NCBI GenBank assembly: GCA_009869945.1
Contig: WIXG01000143.1
Coordinates: 115,141 to 179,140 of the forward strand
From: Mesaphorura yosii
Taxonomy: Eukaryota > Arthropoda > Collembola > Poduromorpha > Tullbergiidae
Direction: 5' to 3'
DNA: 64,000 nucleotides
The notes under the pieces were generated by a model. It saw only the letters and a program-made list of their open reading frames with translations, was not told the DNA's origin and made no database searches. Made by a program: the position numbers and the translations under genes. Shown piece by piece: positions 49,680 through 64,000 of this stretch. Position 1 is the first letter of the stretch. Every line of letters starts with the position of its first letter.

Positions 49680-52600
49680 GACGGAGCCTGGATGACTGCT
49701 TGGACCAGTCGGAGCAGGAACAACACGACCAACTGACTGAGTCACTGCACAACTGCTCGTTCACAGTGACTGTGACTGCGTCTACTACGAGGACGAGTAG
49801 TAGAAACACACCAACCACCAGCGCGATGTTCGCATGAGGAAATCTACCTGTCAACTGATCGTCACGTAGTAGTGAGTGAACCCGGTGATGGACGGACGGA
49901 AAATACGGAACCCGCGTGTGCGCTTCTTATTCCCGCCCCTGACTCCCAAAACTCCTTCCTCTGCAGCAGAAGCAGTGAGCGCAAAGCACTCGTCAATACC
50001 GAGACTCGACTCTGAGACCGAGGCCAGCATCAGGCTGCAGGATCACTCGGTCCATTCTTATAAACTGACTCCGATTCTTCCTAGCATGAGACGGCTTCAG
50101 AAGGCAGGCAACAGACTCCTCACGCCTTGATTAGAACTTCTCCTTCACTTTTCACTTGCTTTTACGGCTCGCCTTTATTAACATTCACCCATCAACTCGA
50201 CGGCGGCGGGCGGCAGTGACTGGTGACAGAAAATACAAATATTAACAACACATGCGGTCGGCATTGTTGTCGAGAGTCGAGAGGATTGTCATGCGAGTAA
50301 AAAAAAGTAAAAATAAACCCGGACGCAGGAGACGCCGAAACGGAAATCTGTTACCTGTCTTGAGACCGTGCCAGCCTTCATTTGTACTGGAGTAATGAGA
50401 ATTCGCCAAATTGAAGCATAACACAGGAGCGCACTGGCACTTGGCACAATGCAAAATTAAAAACGCTCATCACAGCAACTTGATTTGACGATGGTTTGAC
50501 AAATCCGAGCGGTTCTAAACTCAGTAGCCGTGGCTGTGGCGTGCTATGATGAGATGGTGAGATCTGAAATCCGTCGCGTCAATTGCATACAACATTTATT
50601 CGTTGTTCAGTTAATTACTTTACGCATTTTGAGCCGCGCCGTGCTCCGCGACTGTCATTCGGGTGATTTGTAGCCGACTGTTTCACACGAAATCCCCTTT
50701 AAATTCCGTGCGACGAGGACGAGGATGGTGAATGGCTGCCAGACCACAGATTAAAAATGGTTCCGTTTCATCATTGTTGTTGTTCTGGCGTGGCAGTTAA
50801 TGGTACGAGTACGAGTCATGTTCTCGGTCGGTGCTTGGTGCTGGTGATTTGAATTTGTTGAAGTTCACGTCCACGTACGCCGAACCAGCCCAGGCCAAGT
50901 TGTACTTGCTGGCTTGCATTGTAATTTCTTTCAAATGTGATTGAGGGGAAGAAACCTTTTGCTTTTACTTTTCCAACTTGACAGATTTATGAGCGACAAG
51001 GAGAAGACAAAAAAACATTCTCTCGCAGCCAGATGCTCGTTTTTGTGTACATATCAAAGAATCCCGATCCAAAAAATTTTCACCCTCTTTAATTTATTGC
51101 TTGGACCTACATAATGACTTCTTGGCCACAAATCAAAGGGTCGACCACGAACTCGGAACGGCATAGTCAGAACAACGACGCAGTTCTTCTTTGCGTCTTC
51201 TTTCATTCCGCTTCGCACTGGAAATATTTCATGTTCTTCTCCAGTTTTGGATTCCCAAGAAACGCGGACCAGTCAAACGCAAGCCAAGCCAATAAGCCGA
51301 GCCTTGCTGCGTAAGCAGTGACGAGTCACGCATACTAAAACACGTCCAACCGCAATTGCACAACTGCAAATGAACCACAGATCGGCACAGACAACAATCG
51401 ACAATTAACGCTACCCAATTAATTGCCCAAGATGTCGCTTATTGAAGTCCGTTAGATCGAAAATGCGGCATAATCGTTTGTTGTAAACACCTAATCTCGT
51501 TGATCTGACTAGAAGGCCAAATAGTCAACTTCAGTACAATAGTTGTTATTGGAAGCTTTTGGCTTTAATTTTATGGGACCCAACTGTAGCAAGAAGAACC
51601 GATCTTGAATTCTTGAGCTCATTGCGAAATTCCAAATCTAAATCGCCTGAAGCGGTCTCTCCAGGCCTTTCAGATTTGCCCAATAATGATATTGTACTCT
51701 CCCCAAGACTTTATCTGTGTATTGCATACACTGAAAACAACGGAGTGGTCAGGCACGCTCACGCCTCAGATTTGACTTCAGATGAACTCCAAGACCACGT
51801 CGAAGCAACTGGGCGTGGCTTGCCTTGGAATTGCGTTTTGGCATTCCAATTTTTGAGAAACTCCTTGTAAAATCCTACTTAACTCACAAAGCTTTAAGTA
51901 ATTTTCCGTGACGCTGGCCAAGGCAGTCGATCCCAATTGCCAATCTGACCGTGTGTACTTAAATAGACACAATGAACACATATTGTTGACTATCATTTGC
52001 ATTCACAGAGTACTATTTCTTGAGTGCGGTGATAGCTGATTTTGCAAACTTGAATATGTTTTCTTCTTAACTTGAGCTGTCCGCCTAGGTCAGACGTCAA
52101 CTTCCAATTCATGCAAAGTGACAGAAGGACACTAACGCGAAGGCGACACAAGGAAATTAAAATCTGAAACAAATTGGACAACTTTTCGAAATAGGAAATT
52201 GAAAACACTGCTGGTGCCAATTAAACGGGCGCGCTGTGTTCAGAACTGGAGATAAGAACAAGCAGACGATATCAGATTTGGGAAGTAAACAGACAAACAA
52301 TGGCCATAAAACGATGCACAAATCAATTTCGAATTTCGCCTCAGAATCAAATCTAAATTGCTTTGCCTTGGCGGGATCGTTTGTCTGCTACGACTTGGGT
52401 CCACATCCAGCTGCAGTCTTAAGTTCTTTTATTAATACGGGCCTGGAAACGCGCCTTTTAAATACGTCTCAAGTGGAAATCCTTCAGGAAGGCAATCTCG
52501 ATCTTTCTCGGCACGGCAGCAACAAATTTTTATGGTAAAACTTCTGCATAAGCAGCAGTTCACTTCATCCAGCGACACCAAGTCAACTTTCTCGCATGGC

Positions 52601-55600
52601 TGTAATAATGTTGAAATAAAGTTTTCCAGACGAATGTATCACATGTCTGTAATGGCGACCTTAGTGTAAATGACATGACTCTACGAGAAAGCTCAGACGG
52701 GTAGGCAAGCAAGAAGGACGGCAGCAGGAGCTTAAACAATTATACACTGTGCATTCGTGGCGCGTACGGTGGCGGAATATTGAGAAAGTTGGTCGGTCGT
52801 TCTGTTCTGGTGGACACGATGAGAATCTTGGCGTAAATGTATTATTATAATTGAGATTGCTTATGTAATTATATACCTTATTAATAAGTCGCATTAAGAG
52901 CGTCGTATATCGGCCAAGAATGTCTTTTACGAGCTTCAGCTTCTTCACGACAACCGGGACACACAAGGCGCGTGGTTGCGCGGTGCTGGACGCGGACGCA
53001 CACGGTGACTTCGTCTCCGAGCTTGTCTTAGGCTTATGGGTGGACGAAAATAAAATAAATAGAATATGAATCAGATTTAAACCGAGAAAGTGGAGTCGGT
53101 GCAGCGGGCGTAGGAAGAGAGTACCTTGTAACGAGTATACGGTTTAATTATGGGATGATCTCGTTTCTCGGAGCGGTGGAGGACTAGATAATGCGGACCG
53201 GGCTCGGGCTCGACGGAGTGCGCGGCTGCCCGCGTGCATAGTGTATCGCGGCTGACGTTAATTTGAAAAGTTGTGTATGATTTGTGCGCTGAGATAAGGA
53301 ATTCATAAAACTGATTTATCGATGACATTCTCTTCCATTCACACTCGTAGCTCCCTTGACGTTCTTCCATTTCCATGGTTATTATTTATGGGCCATGTAA
53401 GAGTCCCCCTACTTTTATAGGCACTCCGCCCCTCCTTCACCTTGATTTATAGGTTCAATCACTGCACTTCATTCACACATTTTTGTGTAATTTAAACTCA
53501 TCCTCCGTCCCATCCGCGCCAACTACGGCCGCCCCACCTCGGCTTGCTCCACGCTTAATGGTTTATTATATTACTCGGTAATTAAAATTAAAATTATGCA
53601 CCAATTTCCAACTCGCTCCGAAACTGAAGCGCCGTCTCATCTCGGCTTCAGCGAGCCTCAGCGCACTGCCAGGATTTATCTTAAGCTCGTGGCAGCACAT
53701 TATGAAACTTTGTTACGTGAATTACGGGCAATAATGTTGGGTCGTGCTTTAATAATTTCGGGATTCGGGCTCCGCGCCCGGCCCGGCCGGAGTAGAAAAA
53801 CTTAACCCATAACTGGCATCATCCATTCTCATCTCGCTGATGAAGTCTACGATGATGGGCACGCATAACTTGTGATTTTCTTGAAAATGAGAGCGAAACG
53901 GGAAGGAAGAGAAAGCAATCGTACGTCGAGCACAAGAGTCACTCACGCCAAGCCAAGGCGAAAGCGAAGCCAGTAGAGTGCTTGGCTTGAGCTGCTGTAT
54001 CTTGCCGCTGACTTGACTGTAGTGTAATGCAATTTGTCATAATTTGAGTGGAGAACGCCGAAGCTAATCGTTTCCTTTCTGTAAGTTTGTCTTTTTACAC
54101 GTTCCGCTAGTCAATCTCCGTCAACTGCCTTCCACATTACGAGCCGATGGTAATGGCAGTCAGCGCAGTCAGACAGAGTGTCAGTTTGACACTGACAGGG
54201 TGCTTGTGACATACTCCCGACAACTGCTTGATGCGCACACAGACATTTGTCAGGTTATGGAATGCAAAATGTCCCTCACTTCGACAACTGCGCTTCGATT
54301 CGTGCGGCAGCGTCTAAATAAAACTTTCTGTACGTCCTCGTGCACTCATGTCTGTACCGCTCTGTGGAGAGGTGGCATGGTGGATGGCGGCGTCACAATT
54401 TGGAATGATCATTTAGCTTTATCTGCAGCGGGCACGGCACGTATACAGCGTTGGCAAGTTGCCTGGGAGCGGGAGCTGTGGCGGTGGCAGGCTCACGGGC
54501 GAGATGCGAGTTAGTGTGAATAGGAGATGTGGTGTGTCGGAACACAAAGGTCTAATTAGCCATAAAGGGAGTGATTTATGTCAGATCGCGAAAATGCAAA
54601 TATGAAATATGAAAATGAAGATGCCAGCCATAAAAGTGATATGTGAGTCCCTTCCGAGCATTCACGGCATGGTTATTTGCCTTTCTTTTCTCATTTCTCT
54701 GCTACTCCGTGGCTGAGTTGCTGCTGAGTCTCTCCTCCTCGCCTGCCCGCCGCTGATCTGACTCACTTTCTCGTCAGAGCTCTGCAGTTCGCAGTAGTTG
54801 AAATGAACGAACGTCCATCATCCGCTTGACAGCTTCATGGCCTTTTTCGTTCCGAACCGTAAGGGGAAACTGTCATCCGCACATTATTTAGTGCCTCTAA
54901 TTACAGTCTCGGGCCCCACCACTCTCTCCTCTCTACCCCCCACAAAACTCCGAGTTTCTATTTATTTTCTTGGCTCACCATCATCAGCGCTCCAACCCAC
55001 CGCCACGAGACGACGAGCCAACGCAGGCACGAACAAATAAATATTTTCCTGACGGCCATTCTTTCCTCCATGAATTTGAATAAATCTAATTATTCCGCCA
55101 GCCATATCTCCAGCCTCGTCTCCATTCACAGACCGGCACACACAATAAATTACGTTGACGACCCGCACTGCGGATTCGGCCCACTTGGACAGCGCAGGGC
55201 GTGAACGGCCAAATTGTCGCATTGCGCCGAACCCACAGCGATCCCCGGCAATCGGCACAATCACAATTAAAACTTATTGTGTCGCAAGTCGAAGGAGCGT
55301 CAAAGTGGCAAATAACATCACGAGAATCGCATCGTCATCGGTCGCCGAGTGAAACTCGATTACATTTAACGAATCCCATAATCCCATTAATAAAGTACGG
55401 GAAAGCATGAAACGAGCCAGCCCGTGAAAGCAATCGCGAATCGCGTCGGGCACAGCAAGATTTATACTTATGCGCTGCCAGGACCAGCAGCAGCCAGGAG
55501 GCAGGCGGCAGCAGAGCAGAGCCAGTATGAGAAACGTGATGCGACGACGACGGACGTGGACGTGGACGGGTAGCGCACAGCAGAACAGTAAATCTGAAGT

Positions 55601-56428
55601 AATTGCAGTAGTTTACGGAATCAGAGAGCCCCAGATGTCAAGTCATTTCCGATGACATTTTTACGACAGCTCTTCTAAATGGGCGTACGTGAGGAGTTGT
55701 AATGTTTCTGACTGACAATCACATGCATTCAAATTGCTTGATTTTCTTACAATCCCCCGACGACTGAGACTCCGACTCGAGAGCGGCTGCTGCTGTTGCC
55801 TGCCTGACTGCCTTGCGCTATAAACTGAGGCTACATTAAGCTCCAATTTTTTATTCATTAAAAATAAGAGCGAACAGCAAACTTGAGCACGAACACTCGA
55901 AACGGAATTCCACCGCCTGTGTTTTCATTGCCTTTCGAATTGTTGTCGCCCACCTTGGACGAATCAATGAACGCTACTTCATAATAATTTCTTTTTATTC
56001 ATTTGTCAAGTCTAAATTCTACCGTACAATAATAAAACGCTATTCGAGAACGCGCGCCGTCTGGGGTAATTCCCCGCATAGCTTAGCATAAAATATATTT
56101 TCTTCTCGCGCTGGTCGAGGGTCAAGTTTCACAGTCAATATTCAATGTATTGTCTAATTCTTTTTTGCATTGCGCAACTTTTGGGTGAGTGCTTCGAATA
56201 ATTTCGGTTTCAGTCACTTCAGCCGGCAGACCGTGATCTTCGGTCTTGCCTTCTTGCATTCACAATGCGGCCATTGCCGTCGCCTTAAGTTTACCTTAAA
56301 TAAGTCTTTTGCTTACATTACGTAATTGTTTACAAAAGTTGTTTATCTAGTCTAGGTTGTAGAAAAGGCACATCAGATAAGGTGCACGGAGCACCGAGAG
56401 AAAAGAACGGAGATAGTTTCGTAGTAAG
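49680..56428. other. Gene-free region upstream of the teashirt-family gene
   Basis: About 6.7 kb with no recognised gene. It should include the teashirt promoter and the warts 3' UTR. Short frames at 51559-51870 and 52236-52538 (+) resemble no family I know. Many sites are biased to simple CGA, GCA and GACGA words. Confidence 0.5.
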
Positions 56429-59910
<3,482 letters not shown>

Positions 59911-60971
59911 TTCTACTCCATCAAAAGCGAACAAGACGGTTCTCCTTCTGTAGATTGACACTTCCTAAGTTCCATGGCTTCCTGTTCAACTTTATTTAAC
60001 TACAATCAGGTCTAACTCGCTGCTAAGGTTTGAGATCGCCGTCCATTGCCACTGCCATGCTTTTCGAGCAAATAAAATCGAAGGGTATAAAATCGTTATC
60101 AGTAATTAAAAGCCACAGTCACGAAGGCTAAAAAACCTTTCCTGATTCCTGATGGTTTCGCTGCACTGATTTCTAATTAATTCTAATCAACATACCGTAC
60201 AAGTTAGACTGTGAAAGAGTACGTACAGGGATCGAGAATGCATTTGAATCAAATGCAATGCAACATTCCAATCTGATGACGTCAAGTACCTCAATGCTGC
60301 TCTGTATAATTTCACCGTGCTGTGATTAGCCAGCTACAGTTAACATATTGGGTTGGAGTTGGAGCTGAACTAAAGGAATAACCATCTGGCGAGTGGCGAG
60401 ATCCCCCGCTCGCGTACTGCTTGCGCTTAGAAATCTTGTAGCTGTTACTGCATATTGAAAGCTGATGGTGATGGTACCAAGGTGTTGGTGGTTTCAGAAG
60501 CGTTCCCAACCACCATCAACCGTTGCAGCACCAAAGAAGTACCACAACCACTGAATTTGGTACAAACTGTGAGACCATTTGTACCAGCATAACACTGGTT
60601 CTAAGTGGTAGAGTAAACTGAAGTATTTCTCGAATGTGAATGAATTCATCGCACGCACTTTCTGTTTCAACATTCAACAGGTTATAAAGTAAAGTACGTC
60701 AAATTTGTAACATTTAATACAAGGGCAGTGCTTGGCAGTTGATGTTGAGTGAGTGAATTTGGGCCTTGGCTTGGCATGAGCCGATAAAATAGTATTTATA
60801 ATTGTGCCGATAAAGTTGGTATTTTTGAGAGATTAGTTTTGGTATTTGACACCGTCGTGTGCCTTACGTTTACAACGACCGTCCATCGTTAGCAACTGAT
60901 AATTGTGGTCCAAGCCAGAAAAATTAGTCCATCCAAGCAGTTATCCGGCTCACAAAGCCACCAACTTCTCC
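59911..60971. promoter_or_regulatory. Bidirectional promoter region of warts and Clic
   Basis: The 1,061 bp between two divergent start codons must contain both promoters and 5' UTRs. No TATA box is obvious near either start. The word CCGATAAA occurs twice (about 60780-60787 and 60810-60817), and GGTGGT/ACCACC-type words form small inverted repeats around 60471-60560. Their function is unknown. Confidence 0.5.
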
Positions 60972-62548
60972 ATGGCGGATGAAAATTCGGAAAACGGGTC
61001 CGGCAATGTAGGCGATGTGCCTGAGGTGGAACTTATCATTAAGGTAAGTGCATTTACTCTCTCTTAAAGCAGCAGTTTTCAGTATTCTTGTAATTAATCA
61101 GACCTGTCATATCATATGTAGGCTTCTACCATCGACGGAAGGAGGAAGGGAGCGTGCCTTTTTTGCCAAGAGTATTTCATGGATTTATACTTGCTAGCGG
61201 AACTTAAGACAATATCGTTGAAAGGTAAGTTAATTCATTAGCTGCGAGTGCGTAGTACTTCATCAATTCAATTCAGGCCTGGCACTGAAATGGCGGGTTG
61301 CGAGAAGCGTGAAATGATATAAGCGTTTCGAGTTTAAAGACAAACGGCTGAGACAGCCAGAGTTATCGGTTGCTTTTACGCGTCATAGTGTGACTCATTT
61401 TGGCAACAATCTCCAACGAAGGCGCAAAGATAGTTATGATGCAACCGTCCGTCCATCCGATAATAACTATTTGTTTAAGCTTTAAGTCATGTTCTCACGT
61501 CGACTTTACTGCCCAACTGCCCACACATTTTCGTCTCACCGCACCTTTTATTTAACCTTGTATGTACTGTCGTGAAATACCAAACTAATCGAATTCTAAT
61601 ATGTTTACTTTGTTTAATTTCAGTGACCACAGTTGACATGCAAAAGGTAAGAACTCTAAATTACATAACATGTCCATCATTAGTGATGTGACCGCATTTA
61701 CACATTTTTCAAACTATTCTAATCCTCATTCTGTGCGCTTAATTGCAGCCTCCACCTGACTTCCGTTCAAACTTCGAGGCGACACCTCCGCCGATTTTAA
61801 TTGACGGAGGTTTGGCTGTTTTAGAAAACGAAAAGATTGAAAGACATATAATGAAGAATATTCCAGGCGGACATAATTTGTTCGTCCAAGACAAGGAAGT
61901 AGCAACACTGATTGAGAATGTTTATTCCGTAAGCATATTATTATCCCAGTTATAATTCAAGTTACGATTAGACAAGCATACCTAATGCAGCCGTACGTAT
62001 TGCTTTTCAGAAATTCAAGTTGATGTTGACGAAGAAGGACGACCAATCCTTCAAAAATTTACTGCTTCAACTCGAGAAAATCAACGAACATTTGGGAAAC
62101 AAAGGAACTCGGTTCTTGACTGGGGACACTCTTTGTTGCTTCGACTGTGAGTTGATGCCTCGCCTTCAGCATATCAGAGTTGCGGGTAAGCCTCGTGGGT
62201 AATGACAGTCCTTAATCATGATCCCAATGCACACTAATTTTCCTGTTTTTCGTAGGTTCATTTTTTGTGCCAGGGTGTTCCATACCCGATAACCTGAAGA
62301 GTTTGTGGAGATACATGAAGAACATGTACAGCCTCGATGCTTTCACACAGTCCTGCCCAGCGGATCAAGACATTATCAACCACTACAAGCTGCAACAGGT
62401 ATCATTTATTTTCACGGCACAGAAAGCTGAAAAGTAATAAGCGAGTTTTATTATTCTTCATAATTTGATTTCACAGGGTGTGAAACTGAAGAAGCACGAG
62501 GAGCTCGATCCACCAACTTACACTACCTCCCTTCCGGCCGGTATTTAG
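60972..62548 (+). CDS. Clic: Chloride intracellular channel protein
   Basis: Join 60972..61043, 61122..61224, 61624..61646, 61749..61928, 62011..62185, 62256..62398, 62477..62548, giving 255 residues, the normal length for invertebrate CLIC. CLICs are GST-fold proteins with glutaredoxin-like activity that can insert into membranes. The N-terminal thioredoxin-like half carries CLFC (Cys36 and Cys39) in GACLFCQEYFMDLYLLAELK, then KVTTVDMQKPPPDFRSNF and PPILIDGG. The C-terminal all-helical half has RFLTGDTLCCFDCELMPRLQ, which includes the nuclear-localisation and foot-loop region of the family, and the ending DAFTQSCPADQDIINHYK is almost unchanged from the fly protein. The start ATG is followed by a short acidic leader. 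The gene is divergent from warts. AATAAA at 62674-62679 is the likely poly(A) signal. Confidence 0.98.
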
Positions 62549-62673
62549 ATGAAAGAAGGGAAGTTTAAGATTTATGAGTCAAACAACAGATACCAGTACT
62601 TTAGAACATAGATTATATATTACTGTTCTACAATATATTTAGCCAATTTTTCTAACATCACAAAATCTAATGC

Positions 62674-62679
62674 AATAAA
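62674..62679 (+). promoter_or_regulatory. Polyadenylation signal of Clic
   Basis: AATAAA about 125 nt after the Clic stop codon in an A/T-rich 3' UTR; the only canonical hexamer nearby. Confidence 0.7.
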
Positions 62680-63019
62680 ATATGGCCAGACTCTCCTGAA
62701 CTTTGCTTAAGTGATCGCGTGCGAAGAATTTTGCTGTGTAATCCTTTCGTTTTAGTCGCCGATAAAGGATACTCACAGACTGGAAATATTATCCTAATTG
62801 GATGGACTGCTACGTATTCATGCTTCGAATTGAAAATACAACCAGTTAGTGTAACCTAACTAAGGAAAATTAGCATTGCTTCATCATTCGTAAACGCTCA
62901 ATTCGTGAGTCAAGTCTCAAATTAGCGTTTATACACACGTTGTTTGTTCTGCTGTTAGCTCGAGCTTGATGGAAAGCTACATTCAAATACTGTGAAAATG
63001 GGAAGCGTATACCAGCAAG

Positions 63020-63091
63020 TCTCGAGTAGTATAGTGGTAAGTATCCCCGCCTGTCACGCGGGAGACCGGGGTTCGATTCCCCGCTCGAGAG
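63020..63091 (+). tRNA. tRNA-Asp-GTC: tRNA-Asp (anticodon GTC)
   Basis: The 72-nt sequence folds into a full cloverleaf. The 7-bp acceptor stem pairs TCTCGAG (63020-63026) with CTCGAGA (63084-63090), with discriminator G at 63091. The D arm contains AGTGGTAAGTA. The anticodon stem CCCGC/GCGGG encloses loop CTGTCAC with anticodon GTC at 63053-63055. The T arm is CGGGG-TTCGATT-CCCCG. The B box GGTTCGATTCC is perfect and there is no intron. A run of five T (63095-63099) a few bases downstream serves as the RNA polymerase III terminator. CCA is not encoded, as normal for eukaryotes. Confidence 0.97.
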
Positions 63092-63094
63092 AAA

Positions 63095-63099
63095 TTTTT
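63095..63099 (+). terminator. RNA polymerase III T-run terminator
   Basis: TTTTT starts four bases after the tRNA-Asp discriminator base. Confidence 0.85.
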
Positions 63100-63844
63100 G
63101 CAATTTGTTTTTGCACATTTTTCACCGGAGCATCACTTGAGAGAATTTGTTGCACCTTGTGAAATCACGTTTGTGGGCTGCGAATTAGATATGATCATCT
63201 ATAAATGATGTCTTCTTATTAAACTGTAGCATTCTGTCAATCAGATGAACAATTTCTCCCTGCGTCATGCGTTAGAATTTATTTGGCGCATACATATCTT
63301 AATCTGATCTGAATTGAATCTCACCGTCATTTGCGACCACTATGAGGCCTTGATTTCATATTTGCTTGACCACAGAACTAGAAAGAAGAAAAGCGCTTGA
63401 TTCTATTTCGACCTCAAACAACCATTCACTTCGACCTCAGCTCCCACGGTGCAGCTGCTGTTTCTACGATCATAGCTGCTTCCAGTTCTGTGAGTTCTGC
63501 CGTATCAGACCCTACCAGCAGCAAGAACTACGCCAAAATCTAGGACGGGGACGATGAGGCAGAGTTTAATCTGTCCCGGACCTTGCCAGCTTTCCTGACC
63601 AAGATGTGCTGGACCACAAAATGAAGCCATTCTTGATCACGGCTGTGGGACTGAGCGGAATGTCTGCGCATTTATCGCTCCACGTGCTCATGAACTCATG
63701 AAACGTGTTTACATAGTGCACGAACTGAGTTGTGAACCCGATTCTGTGATGTTTCAGACAAATTCAGTACTATTTTTAACCTCAATTTCTGTCATTTCCT
63801 TGTACGTAAATTTGACTTTGCCCAGCCGACTACTCCCAACATGG
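63100..63844. other. Spacer between tRNA-Asp and the last gene
   Basis: No gene is recognised. A 63-codon frame at 63366-63557 is Cys-rich by chance composition and has no recognisable spacing. Confidence 0.5.
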
Positions 63845-63852
63845 GTATAAAA
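63845..63852 (+). promoter_or_regulatory. TATA box of the last gene
   Basis: TATAAAAA lies about 100 nt before the ATG at 63947, on the same strand. Initiator-like CCCATTC about 30 nt downstream (near 63877) would give a 5' UTR of roughly 70 nt. This is the only clear TATA-type promoter I see in the window. Confidence 0.55.
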
Positions 63853-63946
63853 AGGAGCGATTTAGCCGATAACTTTCCCATTCTTCGTTTACCAATCATT
63901 CAACTATTCGACTCGGACCAAATAATCACGAGTGAAGAAGAGCGAC

Positions 63947-64000
63947 ATGGACTGTCCAGTTTGCATGGAGCAAATAGAAGATTTCGTCGCAGTTCCTGTA
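63947..64000 (+). CDS. Start of a probable RING-finger protein (3' end outside window)
   Basis: Only 18 codons are visible: MDCPVCMEQIEDFVAVPV. The order C-x2-C followed by a short acidic stretch and a hydrophobic run before the next, unseen, metal ligand is how many N-terminal RING domains of E3 ubiquitin ligases begin. A TATA box about 100 nt upstream supports this as a real start. With two of eight metal ligands visible the assignment is tentative. Confidence 0.4.
   Translation, partial: MDCPVCMEQIEDFVAVPV

Noticed and set aside
51559-52538. Frames of 103 and 100 codons considered as a small gene or retroelement fragment
   Set aside because: No protease, reverse transcriptase, integrase or other motif is visible and the frames do not join at plausible splice sites.
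59911-59961. N-terminal extension of Warts from an upstream GTG
   Set aside because: There is no ATG in that frame, and an acceptor-like CTACAG lies within it, so the stretch is probably the end of a 5' UTR intron; the ATG at 59910 gives the conserved LATS N-terminal block.

Overview
The window looks like nuclear DNA of an arthropod. Its genes are split by many short (about 55-100 nt) GT-AG introns plus a few multi-kilobase first introns. The gene set is typical of arthropods: an HR3/ROR nuclear receptor, a Teashirt/Tiptop zinc-finger protein, Warts/LATS, a CPAP1-type chitin-binding protein, a clip-knot mosaic serine protease, CLIC, a type I PIP5K and NDUFA8. I cannot name the species. The exon joins below were worked out by hand; every internal junction keeps frame, and residue numbers follow those joins.

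Layout. 1-743 (+): 3' end of a trypsin-like protease. 1854-9377 (-): a 12-exon, about 1,591-residue mosaic protease with a long Ser/Thr-rich and repeat-rich stalk. 9378-12699: no gene seen. 12700-13802 (-): NDUFA8 of respiratory complex I. 14188-15327 (-): a PTB/PID-domain protein. 15328-19507: non-coding, with a Mutator-type miniature transposon. 19508-22106 (+): CPAP1-like cuticle protein. 23414-about 27891 (+): PIP5K1. 33332-38167 (+): HR3. 38851-49679 (-): teashirt family. 56429-59910 (-): warts. 60972-62548 (+): Clic. 63020-63091 (+): tRNA-Asp(GTC). 63947-64000 (+): start of a gene whose first residues look like a RING finger.

Three gene models depend on exons that are easy to miss. The HR3 start exon (33332-33440) lies 3 kb upstream of the DNA-binding exon. 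The teashirt start exon (49640-49679) lies 7.8 kb upstream and encodes the family start MPRRKQ. Warts needs one GC-AG intron at 58724-58647.

Several genes fall into known programmes by family knowledge, not by anything shown here: Warts is the terminal Hippo-pathway kinase, Teashirt proteins act with Hippo-pathway factors in insect discs, HR3 is an ecdysone-cascade receptor, and CPAP1 proteins and Stubble/filzig-type proteases act in cuticle and apical matrix. warts and Clic are head-to-head across about 1.06 kb. HR3 and teashirt are tail-to-tail.

I found no clearly new multi-gene system. The most unusual points are a Warts protein with no PPxY motif and a Cys-rich activation-segment insert, two stop-free introns inside conserved domains (PTB and HR3 ligand-binding domain), three different in-frame minisatellites in one protease, and two well-delimited foldback transposons, one with a 10-bp target duplication and a FLYWCH/MULE-like remnant.
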